DNA of 23,532 nt from a virus. This document shows, piece after piece, positions 6,632-14,187 of the stretch. The first letter of the stretch is position 1. Each line of letters starts with the position of its first letter. Location of the stretch: positions 1-23,532 of the IMG/VR virus record IMGVR_UViG_3300008339_000494; one strand, written 5' to 3'. The translations under genes were made by a program, and so were the position numbers. The notes under the pieces were generated by a model, which was given only the letters and a program-made list of their open reading frames with translations, searched no databases and was not told where the DNA came from.

Positions 6632-8722
6632 ATGGGCATCGAGACATACAAGGGGACGGCGACCGACGACATGGCGCGGGTGGGATCGACGCCGGACGTG
6701 GGAGCGTTGGTGGAGGAGTTGCGGCGATCCTCGACGGACTACGGGGTGCAGGCTCGAGCGACTCGAGTCGAGGACACCCGCTACTGTCGTTGGGCGGGTC
6801 AGACCGACGACGGCAAGAAGTGGAATGATGCGGGCCGGAACAAGCCCGCATTCCCCTGGGACGGCGCTTCCGACACACGGATCCCGTTGGCGGACGAGGT
6901 GATCAACGGCCTTGTCGACCTCTGTTCCACAGCCTTCTGGCGCTCCATGCTGCGCGTCTCGCCGACCAACGTCTCCCAGCTGGACCAAGCGGTGACGGCG
7001 CACAGCCTGATGGACTGGGCCATGAATGCGCGGATGTACAACGACCTGACGCGGGACGTCGAACTGTTGGCGCAGTACCTGTGGACGTATGGATGGACCG
7101 GGGCGCACATCACCTGGCAGCAGGAGATCGGGCAGAAGGAGCAGTACCTGACGATGGAGCAGATCGTTGCCCTCGCTGCCACACAGGAGGCTGGCACGGC
7201 GCTGGCGGACTTCCCTGCCTTGGTGATGAATCCGGAGGCGGACGACCAATCGGCGGAACTGTTGCGTGCCGCGTTTCCCAACCTGTCGAAGCGCCGGGCC
7301 TTGAAAGCGATCCGGGAGCTCCGTTCCGAGGGCGAGTGCGACTTCCCGGTGCCCACCATGGTCACCAACAAGCCGATGATCTCGGCGTTGGCGCCGTGGG
7401 ATGAGTTGGTGATCCCGCCGGAGACGACGGACATCCAGTCGGCGCGTGTGATTTTCCGGCGCTGCTACATGACGGAGGCGCAGGTGCTGAACAAGGTGGA
7501 GACGGACGACTGGGATGAGGCGTGGGCGGCGGAGGCGATCTCGACGATGGGGCGTTTCTCGGATTTGGCGACGATGACCACGGTCTCTGTCGGCATCGCG
7601 GAGAACTCGATCCTGGACCGGGAGAACTTGATCGAGGTCGTGTACGCCTATCAGAAGTCGCTGGATGAGGACGGTGTGCCGGGCGTGTTCTATACGGTGT
7701 TCTGTCCGCAGGTGGGCGACAAGTGGGGGTACTTCGAGGCCCTCGACTATACGCACGGCCAATACCCGTTCGTGATCTGGCGTTCGGAGATGATACACCG
7801 GCAGATCGTGGAGAGTCGTGGTGTGCCGGAGATCACGATGACGTGGCAGGAGGAGGTGAAGGCGCAGCGGGACTCGGTGTTCGACTACACCAGCCTCGCG
7901 ACCCTTCCGCCCATCGAGGTGCCGAAGACCCGCGGGGGCAATCTCAAGATCGGCCCCGCGGTGCAGGTGCCGGTGCTTCGCCGCGGCGAGATCGGGTTCA
8001 TGCAGCCTCCGGCGCGTGAGCCCGGCGTGGCTTTCCAACTGATCGCCGCGGTGAAGGAGCAGACCGACCGCTACTTCGGGCGGCCTACGGACCTGGTGCC
8101 GCCGGCGGTGACGCAGATGAGGCAGCAGCGGTACATCAACAACTGGCTGCATGGTTGGACGGAGGCGTTCCGGCAGGTGTTGTCCCTGACGCTGCAGTAC
8201 ATGGGGCCGGAGGAGATCGTGCGTATCACGGGCTCGACGACGCCGGTGAAGGAACTGACGGACTTCGACGTGATGTTGAAGTTCGACGTGCGCGAACTGT
8301 CCACCGATCTGGTCACCGAGAAGCTCAAAGCCATCTCGGCCCTCGTCCTGCCGCTCGACACCGCGGGCGTGGTGGACCGGACGAAACTGGTGTCCGTTGC
8401 CCTGCGTGCCATCGATCCCAACCTGGCGAGCGAGTTGGTCATGCAGCAGGGTCCGGCGGCGCAGAAGATGTTCTCTGAGACCAACGACGAGATCGCGCTC
8501 ATCAGCCTGGGCAACCCGCCGACGTTGCGTGAGAACGATCCGACGGCGGCGATCCGGCTGCAGTTCTCGCAGCAGGTGTTGCAGGCGAATCCGAAGTACC
8601 AGATGCAGCTGCAGCAGGATCCGTTGTTCCAGGCGAACCTGCAGAAGTACATCGAGAACCTGCAGTTCTCTGTCCAACAGCAACAGAATGCGGTCACTGG
8701 CCGACTGGGGGTGCAATCGTGA
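6632..8722 (+). CDS. Portal protein (head-to-tail connector)
   Basis: The 696-aa protein occupies the portal position directly after the large terminase. Its content fits podovirus portals. An early segment (FPWDGASDTRIPLADEVINGLVD) is typical of the N-terminal wing and clip. A central region has FYTVFCPQVGDKWGYFEALDYTHGQYPFV and a long helix before PPIEVPKTRGGNLKIGPAVQ. The C-terminus is Gln-rich helical (residues about 640-690), as in the barrel of P22-like portals. Portals form a dodecamer through which DNA enters. GGAGG at 6617-6621 lies 10 nt before the ATG. The stop forms a GTGA overlap with the next small gene. Confidence 0.88.
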   Translation: MGIETYKGTATDDMARVGSTPDVGALVEELRRSSTDYGVQARATRVEDTRYCRWAGQTDDGKKWNDAGRNKPAFPWDGASDTRIPLADEVINGLVDLCSTAFWRSMLRVSPTNVSQLDQAVTAHSLMDWAMNARMYNDLTRDVELLAQYLWTYGWTGAHITWQQEIGQKEQYLTMEQIVALAATQEAGTALADFPALVMNPEADDQSAELLRAAFPNLSKRRALKAIRELRSEGECDFPVPTMVTNKPMISALAPWDELVIPPETTDIQSARVIFRRCYMTEAQVLNKVETDDWDEAWAAEAISTMGRFSDLATMTTVSVGIAENSILDRENLIEVVYAYQKSLDEDGVPGVFYTVFCPQVGDKWGYFEALDYTHGQYPFVIWRSEMIHRQIVESRGVPEITMTWQEEVKAQRDSVFDYTSLATLPPIEVPKTRGGNLKIGPAVQVPVLRRGEIGFMQPPAREPGVAFQLIAAVKEQTDRYFGRPTDLVPPAVTQMRQQRYINNWLHGWTEAFRQVLSLTLQYMGPEEIVRITGSTTPVKELTDFDVMLKFDVRELSTDLVTEKLKAISALVLPLDTAGVVDRTKLVSVALRAIDPNLASELVMQQGPAAQKMFSETNDEIALISLGNPPTLRENDPTAAIRLQFSQQVLQANPKYQMQLQQDPLFQANLQKYIENLQFSVQQQQNAVTGRLGVQS

Positions 8723-8943
8723 ACGAGGAGAAGCTCAAGATCGCGTTGTCGGTGTCGGACGATCACCCGGTGATGCAGGCGATCCTACAGGTGCTGAAAG
8801 ACACCGAGGAGCAGGAGGTGAATGCCTGCGTGCTGCCCAATCTCTTGGCGGAGGACCGTGCCTACAACTGTGGCCGGGCTGCCGCCATCAAGGATCTTGG
8901 CGCCTATATAGGCATGCTAAGAGGTGAGAAGGGGTTGACCTGA
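8719..8943 (+). CDS. 74-aa protein of unknown function between portal and scaffold
   Basis: It starts with GTG in a GTGA overlap with the portal stop. The product is mostly helical and acidic at its N-terminus (EEKLKIALSVSDDHPVMQAIL), with two Cys (ACVLPN, NCGRA) and a C-terminal GRAAAIKDLGAYIGMLRGEK segment. Short helical proteins at this place are common in podovirus structural operons, and no function is known to me for this one. The final 40 nt of the gene contain a perfect 12-bp palindrome. The tight coupling to portal suggests a virion-assembly role (inference). Confidence 0.6.
   Translation: MNEEKLKIALSVSDDHPVMQAILQVLKDTEEQEVNACVLPNLLAEDRAYNCGRAAAIKDLGAYIGMLRGEKGLT
8902..8913. repeat. 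12-bp perfect palindrome GCCTATATAGGC
   Basis: It lies inside the end of the 74-aa gene, flanked by two further 6-bp palindromes (GGCGCC 8899-8904, GCATGC 8912-8917). Its central TATATA is unusual for this GC-rich coding DNA. It may be a protein-binding site upstream of the scaffold/capsid genes or a chance result of codon choice. Confidence 0.3.
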
Positions 8944-8979
8944 TGTCGACTCTGATATCTCACTTGGTCATAGGTTTCT

Positions 8980-8999
8980 GGGTTGTCCTGTAACAACCC
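8980..8999 (+). promoter_or_regulatory. Hairpin in the portal-scaffold gap
   Basis: GGGTTGT (8980-8986) and ACAACCC (8993-8999) form a perfect 7-bp stem with a 6-nt loop; flanking TTCT and AGAA could extend it across a bulge. No T-run follows, so an intrinsic terminator is unlikely. A -35-like TTGACC (8935-8940) is just upstream, without a clear -10. It may be an RNA processing or stability element for scaffold/capsid mRNA. Confidence 0.4.
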
Positions 9000-9000
9000 T

Positions 9001-9031
9001 GGAGAACACCCCTCTTGCGGGGTCTAAACGC
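9001..9031 (+). promoter_or_regulatory. Displaced Shine-Dalgarno site with bypass hairpin before scaffold
   Basis: The only purine-rich ribosome site before ATG 9032 is GGAG at 9001-9004, too far at 27 nt. Between them ACCCC-TCTTGC-GGGGT (9008-9023) can form a 5-bp hairpin. If folded, the unpaired distance is 3 + 8 = 11 nt, close to the 10-11 nt spacing used by portal and capsid here. Hairpins that bring a distant site close are known from phage T4 genes 25 and 38. Confidence 0.4.
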
Positions 9032-10048
9032 ATGGCGACAGACATCCAATCCAAGCAGACGCAGGAAGCGACACCTGCCCAAAACACGGCAAGGCCCCCG
9101 ATCAACCCGATGGAGTTCGACGAATCGGCGTTGGCGAAGCTGCTGAAGCGGGACTTCAGCGGGGAGGAAGAGAAGGCTGCAGAGGTCGTCGAGCCTGTCG
9201 ACGACGGGTCCGCGAGTGCGGAAACCGACGATGGCGACGGGCAGGCGGATGATCCGACCGCGGAACAAACGGAAAACCAGGACGAGTCTCCTGGGGATGT
9301 TCTTTCCGAGGACGGGAACGAAGACGAAGCGACCGACAGCAACGGTGTCCGCAAGCGTATCGACAAGCTGACGCGCCAGAAGAAGGAGGCGTTGGAACGT
9401 GTCGAGGCGTTGGAGCGGGAACTGGAGGAGGCGAAGGCGAACAAGCCGGCGGCGGCTTCCGCGGTTGTCCAAGACGATTCACAGTTCGGCAACGTATGGG
9501 ACGTGGGCAAGCTCTCGGATGAGTGGACCAAGGCCCGGCAGCTGAAGCGATGGTGCGAGGACAACGAGGACGGGTGCGAGGTGGACGGGAAGGAGTACTC
9601 TGCGGAGGACGTGAAGCAGATTCGGCGACGGGTCGAGGATGCCATCGACGTCCACATTCCGGAGCGTGCGCGGTTCCTGCAGTCGTACCAGTCGATTCAG
9701 CCGGTGGTGCAGCAGCTGTATCCTTGGTGGAAGGACCAGAAGAGCGTGGAGTACACGGCAGCGCAGGACGTGTTGCGGCAGATGCCGCAGCTGCGTCGGA
9801 TGCCGGAGCACCAGGTTCTGATCGGTGACTTCCTCGAGGGCCGGCGGCTGCGGCTGGAGCGCGAGGCGGCGAAAGGTACCAAGCAGCCTGCGCGTGTTCC
9901 GGTGAAGGCGCCGAGCCAGCCTGGGAAGCCGATGGCGGCACCGCTCCGCAAGGATCCGGCGAAGACGCAGTTGCAGGCCGCGAAGTCGAAGTTCCGTTCC
10001 ACGGGAACGCAGTCCGAATTGGCTCAACTCCTGAAGAGGATGCTCTGA
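9032..10048 (+). CDS. Capsid scaffolding protein
   Basis: The 338-aa protein sits between portal and capsid genes and has scaffold character. The first 120 residues are disordered and very acidic (VEPVDDGSASAETDDGDGQ and later acidic runs). A coiled coil follows (KRIDKLTRQKKEALERVEALERELEEAK, residues about 110-140). A helical middle contains RARFLQSYQSIQPVVQQLYPWW. The C-terminal tail is basic and Pro/Lys-rich (KQPARVPVKAPSQPGKP, then QLLKRML), where scaffolds typically touch the coat protein. Scaffolds direct procapsid assembly and are released or cleaved before packaging. No protease domain is visible. Translation may use a hairpin-displaced ribosome site. Confidence 0.8.
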   Translation: MATDIQSKQTQEATPAQNTARPPINPMEFDESALAKLLKRDFSGEEEKAAEVVEPVDDGSASAETDDGDGQADDPTAEQTENQDESPGDVLSEDGNEDEATDSNGVRKRIDKLTRQKKEALERVEALERELEEAKANKPAAASAVVQDDSQFGNVWDVGKLSDEWTKARQLKRWCEDNEDGCEVDGKEYSAEDVKQIRRRVEDAIDVHIPERARFLQSYQSIQPVVQQLYPWWKDQKSVEYTAAQDVLRQMPQLRRMPEHQVLIGDFLEGRRLRLEREAAKGTKQPARVPVKAPSQPGKPMAAPLRKDPAKTQLQAAKSKFRSTGTQSELAQLLKRML

Positions 10049-10051
10049 ACT

Positions 10052-11110
10052 ATGCCACTACTCCAACCTGATCAGGGCGGCTCTGTGCCGCTCGCTAGAA
10101 CGTCCGCCGCCCGTGAGGATCTGGCGGACTACATCGCCATCGTCGACGCCAAGTCGACCCCGTTCACGTCCATGGCCCCGAAGGGCAAGGACCTTGGGAA
10201 CATGCAGTTCTCCTGGCTGGTGGACAACTACGGCGCCCCGCAGCTGCAGGGTGTCGTCGACGGCACCGACGTGACCGTGTCGAGCGGTGCGAACCCGGTC
10301 GCCAACCGGACCCGTCTGAACAACTACGGTCAGGCGTTCCGGCGCGACCTGCGTGTGGGCTTCATCGCCGAGACGCAGGAGGTCGCCGGTGTGACCGACG
10401 AACTCGCCAACGGCATCGCCAAGCAGTTGGTGCAGGTGAAGCGCGACATGGAGGCCACCTTCATGTGTACCAACCAGGCTGCACAGGCCGACAACGGGAC
10501 CAACCCGTACCTGACCGGCTCGATGGGCAACTGGCTGAACTCGACGAACGCCTCGAACATCGGTGCGTGCGCGTCGGGTTCCGCGTTCCTGCCGGCCTCC
10601 GGCGCCGTGGACACCACTGCGTCGACTGCCTTCACCGAGGCCACCGCGCAGAACGTGCTGACCGCCATCTACGGCGCGACCGGCACCTTCCGCGACTACG
10701 ACTGCATCCTGGGAACCACGTTGAAGCGTGCGTTCACCAACCTGACTGCGTCGACCACCTCGCAGATCGCCAACAACAACGCCATCGCGTCGACGGCCAT
10801 CCGCACGTTCAACCAGGAGTTGTCGAGCGACACCTTCAAGTCGAGCATCGACATCTTTGAAGGTGACTTCGGTCGCCTGATCCTGCATCCGACGACCTTC
10901 ATCGGCGGCAAGAACGTCGCGGCCCTGAGCGCCCAGGCGTTCAAGGGCTACGTGATCCCGATGGACATGGTCGAGGTGCGGTACGCGAAGATGCCGCAGG
11001 TCAAGACCCTGCCGGACGCCGGCGGCGGTCCTGCCCGCCTGATCGAGGCCATCGCCGGCCTCGTCGTCAAGAACCCGAATGGGTTCGGCATGTTCAACGG
11101 TGCTTCCTGA
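10052..11110 (+). CDS. Major capsid protein, SU10/DUF5309-like
   Basis: The 352-aa protein follows the scaffold after 3 nt and is the main shell subunit. The N-terminal motif DLADYIAIVDAKSTPFTSMA resembles the start of SU10-like (DUF5309) coat proteins, which have the HK97 fold. NRTRLNNYGQAFRRDLRVG and VKRDMEATFM fit the E-loop/spine-helix region, and the middle is Ala/Thr-rich as in capsid A-domains. C-terminal LILHPTTFIGGKN and GLVVKNPNGFGMFNG complete the fold. AGAGGA at 10035-10040 lies 11 nt upstream. A strong intrinsic terminator directly follows the gene, which fits high, separately limited expression. Confidence 0.88.
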   Translation: MPLLQPDQGGSVPLARTSAAREDLADYIAIVDAKSTPFTSMAPKGKDLGNMQFSWLVDNYGAPQLQGVVDGTDVTVSSGANPVANRTRLNNYGQAFRRDLRVGFIAETQEVAGVTDELANGIAKQLVQVKRDMEATFMCTNQAAQADNGTNPYLTGSMGNWLNSTNASNIGACASGSAFLPASGAVDTTASTAFTEATAQNVLTAIYGATGTFRDYDCILGTTLKRAFTNLTASTTSQIANNNAIASTAIRTFNQELSSDTFKSSIDIFEGDFGRLILHPTTFIGGKNVAALSAQAFKGYVIPMDMVEVRYAKMPQVKTLPDAGGGPARLIEAIAGLVVKNPNGFGMFNGAS

Positions 11111-11122
11111 GTGATGGTGCAA

Positions 11123-11158
11123 GGGAGCCCCTGGGTGACACTGGGGGCTCCCCTTTTT
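11123..11158 (+). terminator. Intrinsic terminator after the major capsid gene
   Basis: GGGAGCCCC (11123-11131) and GGGGCTCCC (11144-11152) form a perfect 9-bp GC stem with a 12-nt loop, followed after one base by TTTTT (11154-11158). This is a textbook Rho-independent terminator 12 nt past the capsid stop. Downstream genes must be read by partial readthrough or by another promoter; none is evident in the few bases before 11165. Confidence 0.88.
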
Positions 11159-11164
11159 CTTTCT

Positions 11165-11551
11165 ATGAGTGCGAACAGCAGCGCGGCGGTGTTGGGCAAT
11201 GCCCTGGACGATCTCCCCGGTGAACTGCGTCGGGCGGTGATCGAGGAGTTCAAGTCGGGCATCAGGAAGGACTGGGTGGACGCCGGGATCCAGCAGAAGC
11301 GGATCGCCGCGGACACGACCAGGACGCAACTCCGTTCCATAGACGGCATCGGTCGTCTGCGGATGCGGGTGGACCCGACGCTGTACCATGCGTGGGGGCA
11401 GAAGTACGGGTACGACTGCTGGAAGGACGGGCAGTTCCTGCGCGAGGTGGAGCGGGACAATCCCGAGGTGCGGGTTAACTGTGGGGGAACTCGCTTGCAG
11501 GTGGGTTGGAGCGGCGGCACAAAGAGGAGCAGCACAAAGTTCACGCTATGA
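11165..11551 (+). CDS. 128-aa conserved-type phage protein of unknown function
   Basis: The frame is open from 11111, but starts there would place the terminator stem inside the gene, so ATG 11165 just past the T-run was chosen. No Shine-Dalgarno site precedes it, so the start is uncertain. The N-terminal half is helical and charged (LPGELRRAVIEEFKSGIRKDW). The middle has a recognisable phage-type pattern, DPTLYHAWGQKYGYDCWKD followed by EVERDNPEVRVN, seen to my knowledge in small proteins encoded near phage capsid genes. The C-terminus is basic (GGTKRSSTKFTL). A head-completion or minor virion role is possible from position only. Its stop forms an ATGA overlap with the next gene. Confidence 0.6.
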   Translation: MSANSSAAVLGNALDDLPGELRRAVIEEFKSGIRKDWVDAGIQQKRIAADTTRTQLRSIDGIGRLRMRVDPTLYHAWGQKYGYDCWKDGQFLREVERDNPEVRVNCGGTRLQVGWSGGTKRSSTKFTL

Positions 11552-11802
11552 ATGTTGGATCCAACCGTCAGATCGCGGGTGAGTATGGTGGGCGCTACAT
11601 CGACTCGGCGGCTGGGACCGTCACGGGCAACTGGATGGAGCTCCACGCGATCACCACGACCATCCTGGGTGCGGTGACCTCCAACATCACCAACTTCCCG
11701 GCGGGCGTGACCTTGCAGGCCGGGGACTCGATCAACGGCGTGTTCACCTCGGTGGCGGTGTCGACTGGGTCGATCATCGCGTACAACCGGAAGTGGGTGT
11801 GA
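11548..11802 (+). CDS. 84-aa small beta-rich virion-associated protein
   Basis: It starts by ATGA overlap with the previous gene. An in-frame GTG-type start upstream at 11506 is less likely because of the larger overlap. The product is predicted to be all-beta and Thr/Ala/Val-rich (GTVTGNWMELHAITTTILGAV, then FPAGVTLQAGDSINGVFTSVAVSTGSIIAYNR). This strand pattern, ending in 'I-x-G-x-F-T-S-V ... G-x-I-I-A-Y', recurs in small proteins near phage capsid genes that may be decoration or spike components. No enzymatic motif is visible. The role is inferred from position and fold style. Confidence 0.55.
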   Translation: MNVGSNRQIAGEYGGRYIDSAAGTVTGNWMELHAITTTILGAVTSNITNFPAGVTLQAGDSINGVFTSVAVSTGSIIAYNRKWV

Positions 11803-11803
11803 G

Positions 11804-12043
11804 ATGAGGCTGGGCCTTGGCATCGGACTGTTCCGCGACCAGCTGCCGGGAGGCGGCGGTGGCGGTGCGGACTATCCGATAGCGAGGCGCGACCTGCTGC
11901 AGGAGGACGAGGACTTCATCCTGCTGGAGAACGGGACTGACAAGATCGTCATCACGTTCGGGACTTTTGATTCTTTGGACCTGGAGGATGGGGACTTCCT
12001 GCTCCAGGAAGATGCGGACAAACTGATCATCCAAGCGAACTGA
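11804..12043 (+). CDS. 79-aa protein with internal LLxE/D beta repeat
   Basis: The N-terminus is a short hydrophobic, Gly-rich lead (MRLGLGIGLF ... GGGGGG). The rest contains two related units, DLLQEDEDFILLENGTDKIVI and DFLLQEDADKLIIQ, an acidic Leu-Leu-x-Glu strand repeat that could form a small beta-roll or hairpin stack. Repeats of this kind occur in minor tail or spike-associated phage proteins. It lies 1 nt after the previous stop and 1 nt before the spike ATG, suggesting a partner of the spike. No function is established. Confidence 0.55.
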   Translation: MRLGLGIGLFRDQLPGGGGGGADYPIARRDLLQEDEDFILLENGTDKIVITFGTFDSLDLEDGDFLLQEDADKLIIQAN

Positions 12044-12044
12044 T

Positions 12045-13787
12045 ATGCCAGACACGAAGATCACGGCACTGAGTGCCATCGTCACGGTCGACCCCGTGAA
12101 CGACGTGCTCCCCATCGTCGACGTGAGCGACACGTCGATGGCGGCCTCGGGCACGACGAAGAAGGTCACGACCAACCAACTGCTCGGTGCTGGTGCGACG
12201 GCGACCTTGGGGACGTTGGCGGTGAGCGGTGCCACGACCTTGACGGGTGCGTTGACCGCGAACGGCGCCGTGACCCTGGGCGATGCGGTGGGTGATGCGG
12301 TCAGCGTGAACGGCTCGCTGACGGCGTACCGTGGCGAGGTGGCGTCTGCGATCCGCGGTGCGGCGGCTGGGTATGCCGGCGTGGCCTGCGACGGGGCGAC
12401 CTCCAACACCCGTGTGACCTCGGCCTGCCAGAGCGTGGGCACCGGCGACTTCTCCATCTGGGTGCGTGCGCGTATCCCGAGCACGGCGCCGGGGAACACT
12501 TTCACCTACGCTGCCATCGGTAATAATTCCAGCAGTGTGTTTGACTCCACCGGAGCCTTTACAATCACCCAAGAGGTGACTGGAAGCATTCTTGTCTCTG
12601 GATACCTTGCGACCGTCTTCACCACGGCGATCACCGCTTCGGGCGTGGTCGCCGCCTACGCCGGCCAGATCGTGGACATCGTGTTCACCCGTGCGACCTC
12701 CGGTGGCGTCACCACGGGCACGCTGTACATCAACGGCTTCTCGGTTGGCACGTCCACCGCGGCGGTTGTCGCGACCAGCGTCACGTCCAACTTCTTCCAT
12801 GTCGGAGCAGCCGCCGGCGGCCAGTGCAACACGCAGTTCTACCGTGCGGCCTTCTACAACCGGGCTCTGTCCGCGACCGACGTCACCGACCTGATCGAGC
12901 GGGGCGTGGATCCGTCCGACATGTGGGGCACGACGACGGCGACCTATACGTCCGACTTCTCCGCTGGCACCGATTCCTGGACTTCAGGTGCTGTCACTTT
13001 GACAGGCAACGTCGATGGCATCGGAAGCCCTTCGACCGACAACACCATGTCGGTTGTCCCGAGTGTCGCTAACACGACTCACTTGACATCAAGGCTTAGT
13101 ATCCTGACCCCAAGCCGTCGATTCCGGCTGACTGGTTCCGTATTTTTGCCTGCAGCGCAAACCAACCTGACTCAGGTTGAGATCCAAGACACTGGATCAC
13201 TGATCATCGTCAGTGGCGCATTGATCACTCCGAATGCATCGTGGCAGTCGATCAACACGGAGTTCGTTGCCCGAGGGATTTCACTGGTTGTCTACGCCAA
13301 GAACGGGACCAACTTCACCTACGCTGGAAACGGAACCGATCTGTTCTATCTGCACGGGTTCACCGTGACCCGCATCGGCGCCGTGGTGAACCTCAACTTC
13401 GAGGTCGGCGCCGGGTTCCAAGCGACCGACAACAGCACCAACAGCCTCCACGGCACCCTGTTCGGCGGCACCTCATGGACTCGGCCCAGGAACGTGGCCG
13501 TCCTGTATGCGACGACCAACACCAGCGGCAACCAGCAGATGCTGGGGACCACGGCGATCCCGACCAACGCGATCATCGAGGACTTGATCGTGAACTCGAC
13601 CGGCAGCTGCACGGTGAGCGTGGGCAACGCCTCTGGCGGCACCCAGATCGTCAACGCTGCCTCGGTCGTCTCGGGCCGGCAGAAGCTGACGCTGGCGACC
13701 CCGTTCAGTTCCACGGGCAACCTGTGGGTGAACTCGAGCACGACCGCCACGCTGCAGTTCACGATCCTCTACACCATGGCCGCCTAG
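12045..13787 (+). CDS. Receptor-binding tail spike/fibre with LamG-like domain
   Basis: The 580-aa protein is modular. Residues 1-45 (MPDTKITALSAIV ... KKVTTNQLL) are a typical phage adaptor segment that anchors fibres. Residues about 50-90 are short T-L-x-V-x-G repeats. Residues about 125-295 look like a laminin-G/concanavalin-type jelly roll (GDFSIWVRARIP, GTLYINGFSVGTST, YNRALSATDVTDLIERGV). Residues about 300-450 resemble a carbohydrate-binding beta sandwich. The last 130 residues are a Thr/Ser-rich beta domain often seen at fibre ends (GSCTVSVGNASGGTQIVNAA). It should recognise a host surface sugar. GC falls to about 46 percent at 12521-12600 and 52 percent at 13081-13260, against about 63 percent nearby, which suggests exchanged parts. 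Confidence 0.75.
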   Translation: MPDTKITALSAIVTVDPVNDVLPIVDVSDTSMAASGTTKKVTTNQLLGAGATATLGTLAVSGATTLTGALTANGAVTLGDAVGDAVSVNGSLTAYRGEVASAIRGAAAGYAGVACDGATSNTRVTSACQSVGTGDFSIWVRARIPSTAPGNTFTYAAIGNNSSSVFDSTGAFTITQEVTGSILVSGYLATVFTTAITASGVVAAYAGQIVDIVFTRATSGGVTTGTLYINGFSVGTSTAAVVATSVTSNFFHVGAAAGGQCNTQFYRAAFYNRALSATDVTDLIERGVDPSDMWGTTTATYTSDFSAGTDSWTSGAVTLTGNVDGIGSPSTDNTMSVVPSVANTTHLTSRLSILTPSRRFRLTGSVFLPAAQTNLTQVEIQDTGSLIIVSGALITPNASWQSINTEFVARGISLVVYAKNGTNFTYAGNGTDLFYLHGFTVTRIGAVVNLNFEVGAGFQATDNSTNSLHGTLFGGTSWTRPRNVAVLYATTNTSGNQQMLGTTAIPTNAIIEDLIVNSTGSCTVSVGNASGGTQIVNAASVVSGRQKLTLATPFSSTGNLWVNSSTTATLQFTILYTMAA

Positions 13788-13804
13788 TCCAAGAATTCCG
13801 ACCC

Positions 13805-14017
13805 ATGAACGAAGACACCATCATCGAATTCGATCCGCCGCTGTTGGTCCGCGAGGACGTGATCCCCGGCGGCATGCTGGTCGGTTCCGCCACCGTTGAC
13901 GGGGCCACCTCCAACGACGACACCTGGGTGATCCGCATCCACGGCGACGGTCGCGTGATCGGCATCCCCGTGGTCGACGGAACGCCCAAGGAGGATCTCA
14001 GACAAGCACTGGAATGA
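13805..14017 (+). CDS. 70-aa protein of unknown function
   Basis: The product is acidic and likely a small beta protein (IIEFDPPLLVREDVIPGGM, then TWVIRIHGDGRVIGIPVVDG). It lies after a 17-nt gap behind the spike gene and ends in an ATGA overlap with the first membrane gene of the lysis cassette. No Shine-Dalgarno site is visible; ATG 13805 was chosen because it is the first ATG after the spike stop in this frame, and the upstream reading is a shadow of the spike. No signal peptide, membrane segment or catalytic motif is seen. It might be a minor spike component or part of the lysis operon. Confidence 0.5.
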   Translation: MNEDTIIEFDPPLLVREDVIPGGMLVGSATVDGATSNDDTWVIRIHGDGRVIGIPVVDGTPKEDLRQALE

Positions 14018-14187
14018 CGAACCACCAGACCAACGACCACGTCGGTCTGGTGACGTCTCTGACGACCGCCGGGGCCGCCACTGCAGTCTCGCTGCTGCCG
14101 CAGCTGACCGACATCATACGTTTCATCGCAGCCGTGGTCGGGTTGATCGCGGCCTGCATCGGACTCTGGAAAGCGATCAAGAAATGA
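14014..14187 (+). CDS. 57-aa single-span membrane protein, holin or holin-partner candidate
   Basis: This short gene starts and ends in 4-nt ATGA overlaps with both neighbours, which is good evidence that it is translated. The N-terminal half is polar to mildly hydrophobic (HVGLVTSLTTAGAATAVSLL). It is followed by one clear membrane span, IIRFIAAVVGLIAACIGLW, and a basic end KAIKK. A small protein with one span and a positive cytoplasmic tail, encoded just before a second membrane protein and a peptidase-like gene, fits a holin or antiholin. These set the time of lysis by opening the inner membrane. The assignment is by topology and context, not family. Confidence 0.6.
   Translation: MTNHQTNDHVGLVTSLTTAGAATAVSLLPQLTDIIRFIAAVVGLIAACIGLWKAIKK

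Noticed and set aside
6407-8716. 769-codon open frame on the - strand opposite the portal gene
   Set aside because: It mirrors the portal codon pattern, is dominated by Arg/Leu/His/Val with no domain, and lacks neighbours on its strand; GC-rich codon bias leaves the antisense frame free of stops.
11111-11164. Upstream extension of the 128-aa protein to the GTG at 11111
   Set aside because: It would translate the intrinsic terminator stem, and the added residues look like neither a signal peptide nor a conserved domain; kept only as an alternative.
10058-11389. 443-codon - strand frame across the capsid gene and terminator
   Set aside because: It spans the capsid gene, its terminator and the next gene start, with no domain; an antisense shadow.
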